NCBI RefSeq assembly: GCF_900129585.1
Contig: NZ_FQWF01000003.1
Location: 62,001-126,000 of the forward strand
Source: Flavobacterium micromati
GTDB lineage: Bacteria; Bacteroidota; Bacteroidia; Flavobacteriales; Flavobacteriaceae
DNA length: 64,000 bases
Reading direction: 5' to 3'
In this document: in pieces, positions 60,999-64,000 of the stretch
Layout of the letters: each line of letters begins with the position of its first letter
Numbering within the stretch: the first letter of the stretch is position 1
Notes under the pieces: model-generated
Seen by the model: the letters and a program-made list of their open reading frames with translations, nothing else
The model's database searches: none
What the model was told of the DNA's origin: nothing
Made by a program: the position numbers and the translations under genes

Positions 60999-63900
60999 TT
61001 ACATTTTTTCAGAAATATCAGGTTTAGACTCCCCTACTTCGGAGGGGCTGAGGGAAGCCTCCCATTTTTTTCGCTCTACGATATAATAAATTAATGGCAC
61101 GACTAGCAATGTCAAAATAGTAGAAACTATCGCACCAAACACTAATGAAATCGCTAATCCTTGAAATAATGGGTCAAATAAGATAATGGATGCTCCAATA
61201 ACTACTGCTCCTGTGGTCAACAAAATAGGTGAGGTTCGCACAGCTCCAGCTTCAATGATGGCTTGTTTTAATGGAACTCCGTCCTGCAATCTAATTTCGA
61301 TAAAATCAATCAGTAAAACCGAATTTCGAACCATAACACCTGCTAAAGCAATCATACCAATGAAAGAAGTCGCTGTAAAATATGCACCTAACAACCAATG
61401 TCCAAAAACAATCCCGATCAACGATAGCGGAATAGCTAACATCATTACAATTGGTGTTTTAAAGTTTTGAAACCAGCCTACAATCAGCATGTAAATAATG
61501 ACAATTGCTACTAAAAATGCAACACCTAAATCACGAAAGACTTCCAGCGTAATTTGCCATTCTCCATCCCATTTTACAGTAAAATTGCTTTCATCAGTAG
61601 GTTGTTCCATATACAATTCATCTACTTTATACCCTTTTGGTACTTTCATTTTAGTCAGTTGTTCGCTCATTCCTAAAATTGCATAAACAGGACTTTCTAA
61701 TGCTCCAGCCATATCAGCAGTCACATAAACTACACGTTTTTGATCTTTCCTGTAAATCGTTTTTTGTAGAGTATCTATTTTTACTTTTACCAAATCACTT
61801 ATCGGAATCATATTACCTTGATTTCCTTTTATTTTTAAATTCTGAATGTCTTGCAAACTACTTTTATCTTTATCGTCTAGCGAAAGAACAATAGCTACAT
61901 TGTCATTTGAATTTTCGTCGTACAAATTAGAAATCGGATATTCTTTCAACAAATAGGTCAAATTTCCAACCACTTGTTGCGGAGCGATTCCGTTAAGCAT
62001 CGCTTTTTCTTTATCCACTTCCAGTTTGTACTCGACTTGATTGTCTTCAACCATCCAATCGATATCCACTACATCGGAAGTATTTTCTAAAATAGTTTTT
62101 ACTTGCTTAGCGACTTTTATTTGTTCGTCATAATTAGGCCCTCCATATATTTCAGCAACTAATGTCGATAAAACTGGCGGTCCTGGCGGAACTTCAATCA
62201 GTTTCACATTCGCACCGTATTTTTTAGCAATCTTCTGAACAGCGGCACGCATGTCTCTAGCAATCGCGTGACTTTGTATCGTTCTTTCTTCTTTATGTAA
62301 TAAATTAACCTGAATGTCAGCCATATTACTACCACCTCGCATGTCGTAATGACGTACTAATCCGTTGAAAGTGATAGGGGCAGAGGTGCCAATGTAATTT
62401 TGATAATTAACTACTTCTGGTCTTGCTGATAAGTATTGAGCAATTTCTTTTGTTACGGCCGCTGTGCGTTCTAGCGTAGTTCCTTCTGGCATATCAATTA
62501 CCACTTGAAATTCATTTTTGTTATCAAAAGGCAACATTTTTACTACCACAGATTTTGTGAAAAACATAAAAACTGAACCAAACAGCAATAAAACTGTCAC
62601 CGCTAAAAGAATTCTTCTTTTTGAGCTACTTTCTAATAATGGACGCTCTAATTTGTTGTAAATTTTATAAATACGACTTGTCTCTAATCCTTCTGATTGT
62701 TTATGTTCTTGCGTATCCTTTTCTTGAAGTAAATGATATCCTAAATATGGCGTTACGGTCAAGGCTACAAATAGCGATAAAATCATTGCGATCGAAGCTC
62801 CAATAGGCATCGGGCTCATGTAAGGTCCCATCATTCCTGATACAAAAGCCATAGGTAAAATAGCAGCAATTACTGTAAAAGTGGCTAGGATAGTTGGATT
62901 TCCTACTTCATTTATCGCATAAATAGCAGCTTGTTTAAACGGCAGTCGCTTCATCTTGAAATGACGGTGCATATTTTCGGCAATAATAATACTATCATCA
63001 ACCACAATTCCCACTACAAATACTAGCGCAAAAAGCGTAATTCTATTTAAGGTATAATCCAATAAATAATAGCTAAATAAAGTCAACGCAAATGTCAAAG
63101 GAACCGAGAAAAACACCACTAAGCCACCGCGCCATCCCATAGCCAGCATCACTAATACAGTTACCGCCACAATTGCAATAAATAAGTGAAATAGAAGTTC
63201 ACCTACTTTGTCTGAAGCTGTTTCTCCATAATTTCTGGTTACTTCCACATGAACATCATTCGGAATTAAATCTTTCTTCAATAATTCCACTTTATGAAGT
63301 ATTTTCTCTGAGATTTTCATCGCATCAGCTCCTTTTACTTTTCCTATAGAAATCGTAACAGCAGGATATTCTGATTTGGCTGTTTTAAATTTTTCATTGG
63401 CTTTGCCATAACCAAAAGATACATAACTGCGAGGAGTTTCAGCCCCATCTACCACTTTTGCTACTTGTTTTAAATAAATAGGCATATTTTTATTGACACC
63501 CACAACTAAGTTTTCTACATCCTCAGCATTCGATAAAAATTGTCCAGTAGTCACTAAATATTCTTGATCATTTTGAACAAATCCACCGGATTGTGAACTA
63601 CCATTATTAGCCTGAATCATTTGCATAATTCCCAAAGCATCCACGCCATTTTCGGCCATTTTATCTTTGTCTAAAACTACTTTTAGTGCACGATTACTGC
63701 CACCAATTTCTTTAGTAATGGCAACATCTTTTATTTTTTCAATCTCTGAAGTCACTTCTTCAGCAATTTGGCGCAATTGAAAAGCATCCTCTTTTTCACT
63801 CCAAAGTGTAATTCCTAACATCGGAACATCATCAATCGAACGCGTTTTCACCATTGGTTTATAGACACCTTTTGGAAACATATCCTCGTGTTTTGCTAAC

Positions 63901-64000
63901 TCGTCATACAATTTTACATACGAGCGCTCCACATCTTGACCTACGTAAAACTGTACAATCAACATCGCTTGACCATTCATGGCCATAGTGTGCACATGCT
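60999..64000 (-). CDS. RND efflux permease, N-terminal part outside window
   Basis: The first visible residues (MAMNGQAMLIVQFYVGQDVE) correspond to a region some 75 residues into typical RND permeases, so the true start lies beyond position 64000; 998 codons are visible. Two large periplasmic porter/docking regions alternate with membrane helices. The inner-membrane motif GIVVDDSIIIAENMHRHF carries the proton-relay Asp pair, and MLAIPLSLIGIVFGHWLLGA and MVRNSVLLIDFIEIRL are conserved. The substrate class (drug or metal) is open. The last residues EASLSPSEVGESKPDISEKM are encoded by a repeat-like segment (61030-61065). PII-like and DUF2892 genes follow on the same strand. Confidence 0.92.
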   Translation of the reverse strand, partial: HVHTMAMNGQAMLIVQFYVGQDVERSYVKLYDELAKHEDMFPKGVYKPMVKTRSIDDVPMLGITLWSEKEDAFQLRQIAEEVTSEIEKIKDVAITKEIGGSNRALKVVLDKDKMAENGVDALGIMQMIQANNGSSQSGGFVQNDQEYLVTTGQFLSNAEDVENLVVGVNKNMPIYLKQVAKVVDGAETPRSYVSFGYGKANEKFKTAKSEYPAVTISIGKVKGADAMKISEKILHKVELLKKDLIPNDVHVEVTRNYGETASDKVGELLFHLFIAIVAVTVLVMLAMGWRGGLVVFFSVPLTFALTLFSYYLLDYTLNRITLFALVFVVGIVVDDSIIIAENMHRHFKMKRLPFKQAAIYAINEVGNPTILATFTVIAAILPMAFVSGMMGPYMSPMPIGASIAMILSLFVALTVTPYLGYHLLQEKDTQEHKQSEGLETSRIYKIYNKLERPLLESSSKRRILLAVTVLLLFGSVFMFFTKSVVVKMLPFDNKNEFQVVIDMPEGTTLERTAAVTKEIAQYLSARPEVVNYQNYIGTSAPITFNGLVRHYDMRGGSNMADIQVNLLHKEERTIQSHAIARDMRAAVQKIAKKYGANVKLIEVPPGPPVLSTLVAEIYGGPNYDEQIKVAKQVKTILENTSDVVDIDWMVEDNQVEYKLEVDKEKAMLNGIAPQQVVGNLTYLLKEYPISNLYDENSNDNVAIVLSLDDKDKSSLQDIQNLKIKGNQGNMIPISDLVKVKIDTLQKTIYRKDQKRVVYVTADMAGALESPVYAILGMSEQLTKMKVPKGYKVDELYMEQPTDESNFTVKWDGEWQITLEVFRDLGVAFLVAIVIIYMLIVGWFQNFKTPIVMMLAIPLSLIGIVFGHWLLGAYFTATSFIGMIALAGVMVRNSVLLIDFIEIRLQDGVPLKQAIIEAGAVRTSPILLTTGAVVIGASIILFDPLFQGLAISLVFGAIVSTILTLLVVPLIYYIVERKKWEASLSPSEVGESKPDISEKM
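61030..61065. repeat. Repeat-like segment inside the RND 3' end
   Basis: ACTCCCCTACTTCGGAGGGG followed by CTGAGGGAAGCCTCCC is strikingly GC-rich in this AT-rich window and forms a hairpin (CCCCT/AGGGG). On the minus strand it reads GGAGGCTTCCCTCAGCCCCT, a motif I recall as dispersed in Bacteroidota. It encodes the C-terminal tail of the permease. Confidence 0.6.

Overview
The window is AT-rich, densely coded chromosome of a Bacteroidota bacterium, most probably a Flavobacteriaceae member close to Flavobacterium. The grounds are a SusC/SusD pair, a type IX secretion (T9SS) C-terminal sorting domain, lipoproteins with acidic residues after the lipid cysteine, a TamL-type lipidated TamA homologue, proteorhodopsin next to a Blh-type carotene dioxygenase, and TAnnTTTG-like -7 promoter elements instead of the E. 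coli -10 box. No rRNA, tRNA, CRISPR array, transposase or phage gene was seen.

Layout. 1-195: start of a secreted amidohydrolase-like gene that runs off the window. 0.4-14.4 kb: mostly housekeeping: a YifB/ComM-like ATPase, a DEAD-box RNA helicase, a YpfJ-like zinc peptidase, a large hybrid sensor kinase, a membrane protein, an aldehyde dehydrogenase, an RluA-type pseudouridine synthase, panB and a chromate transporter. 14.7-22.0 kb: tamL-tamB, overlapping by 8 nt, for outer-membrane assembly. 22.2-26.0 kb: small proteins, a thioesterase and dnaK. 26.1-27.9 kb: divergent blh and proteorhodopsin, a retinal-making enzyme beside a light-driven proton pump. 28.3-36.1 kb: a metzincin-like metalloprotease, corA, then pta and ackA (acetate/acetyl-CoA interconversion) separated by a 65-bp tandem repeat array.

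36.2-49.2 kb is a polysaccharide utilisation locus: a membrane-spanning propeller/HTH regulator, SusC, SusD, a LamG lipoprotein, a GH144-type glucanase, an esterase and a GH3 glucosidase. GH144 with GH3 makes a beta-1,2-glucan the leading substrate guess. 49.5-58.0 kb: a 2535-residue subtilisin-like T9SS cargo protein followed by a small outer-membrane barrel. 58.6-64.0 kb (minus strand): kdsA, a small lipoprotein, a DUF2892 protein, a PII-like small protein and an RND efflux permease that runs off the window.

The most unusual non-coding structure is a family of intergenic repeats. Two copies of one element (2128-2197 and, inverted, 59502-59581) share conserved flanks, but the perfect hairpin between the flanks differs completely in sequence and length. 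Other repeat types are the pta-ackA tandem array, palindromic elements at 28225-28275 and 58254-58343, a GTCATTGCGAGG-type element at 60411-60440, a degenerate 7-8-nt repeat tract at 60786-60957, and a repeat-like segment inside the 3' end of the RND gene.
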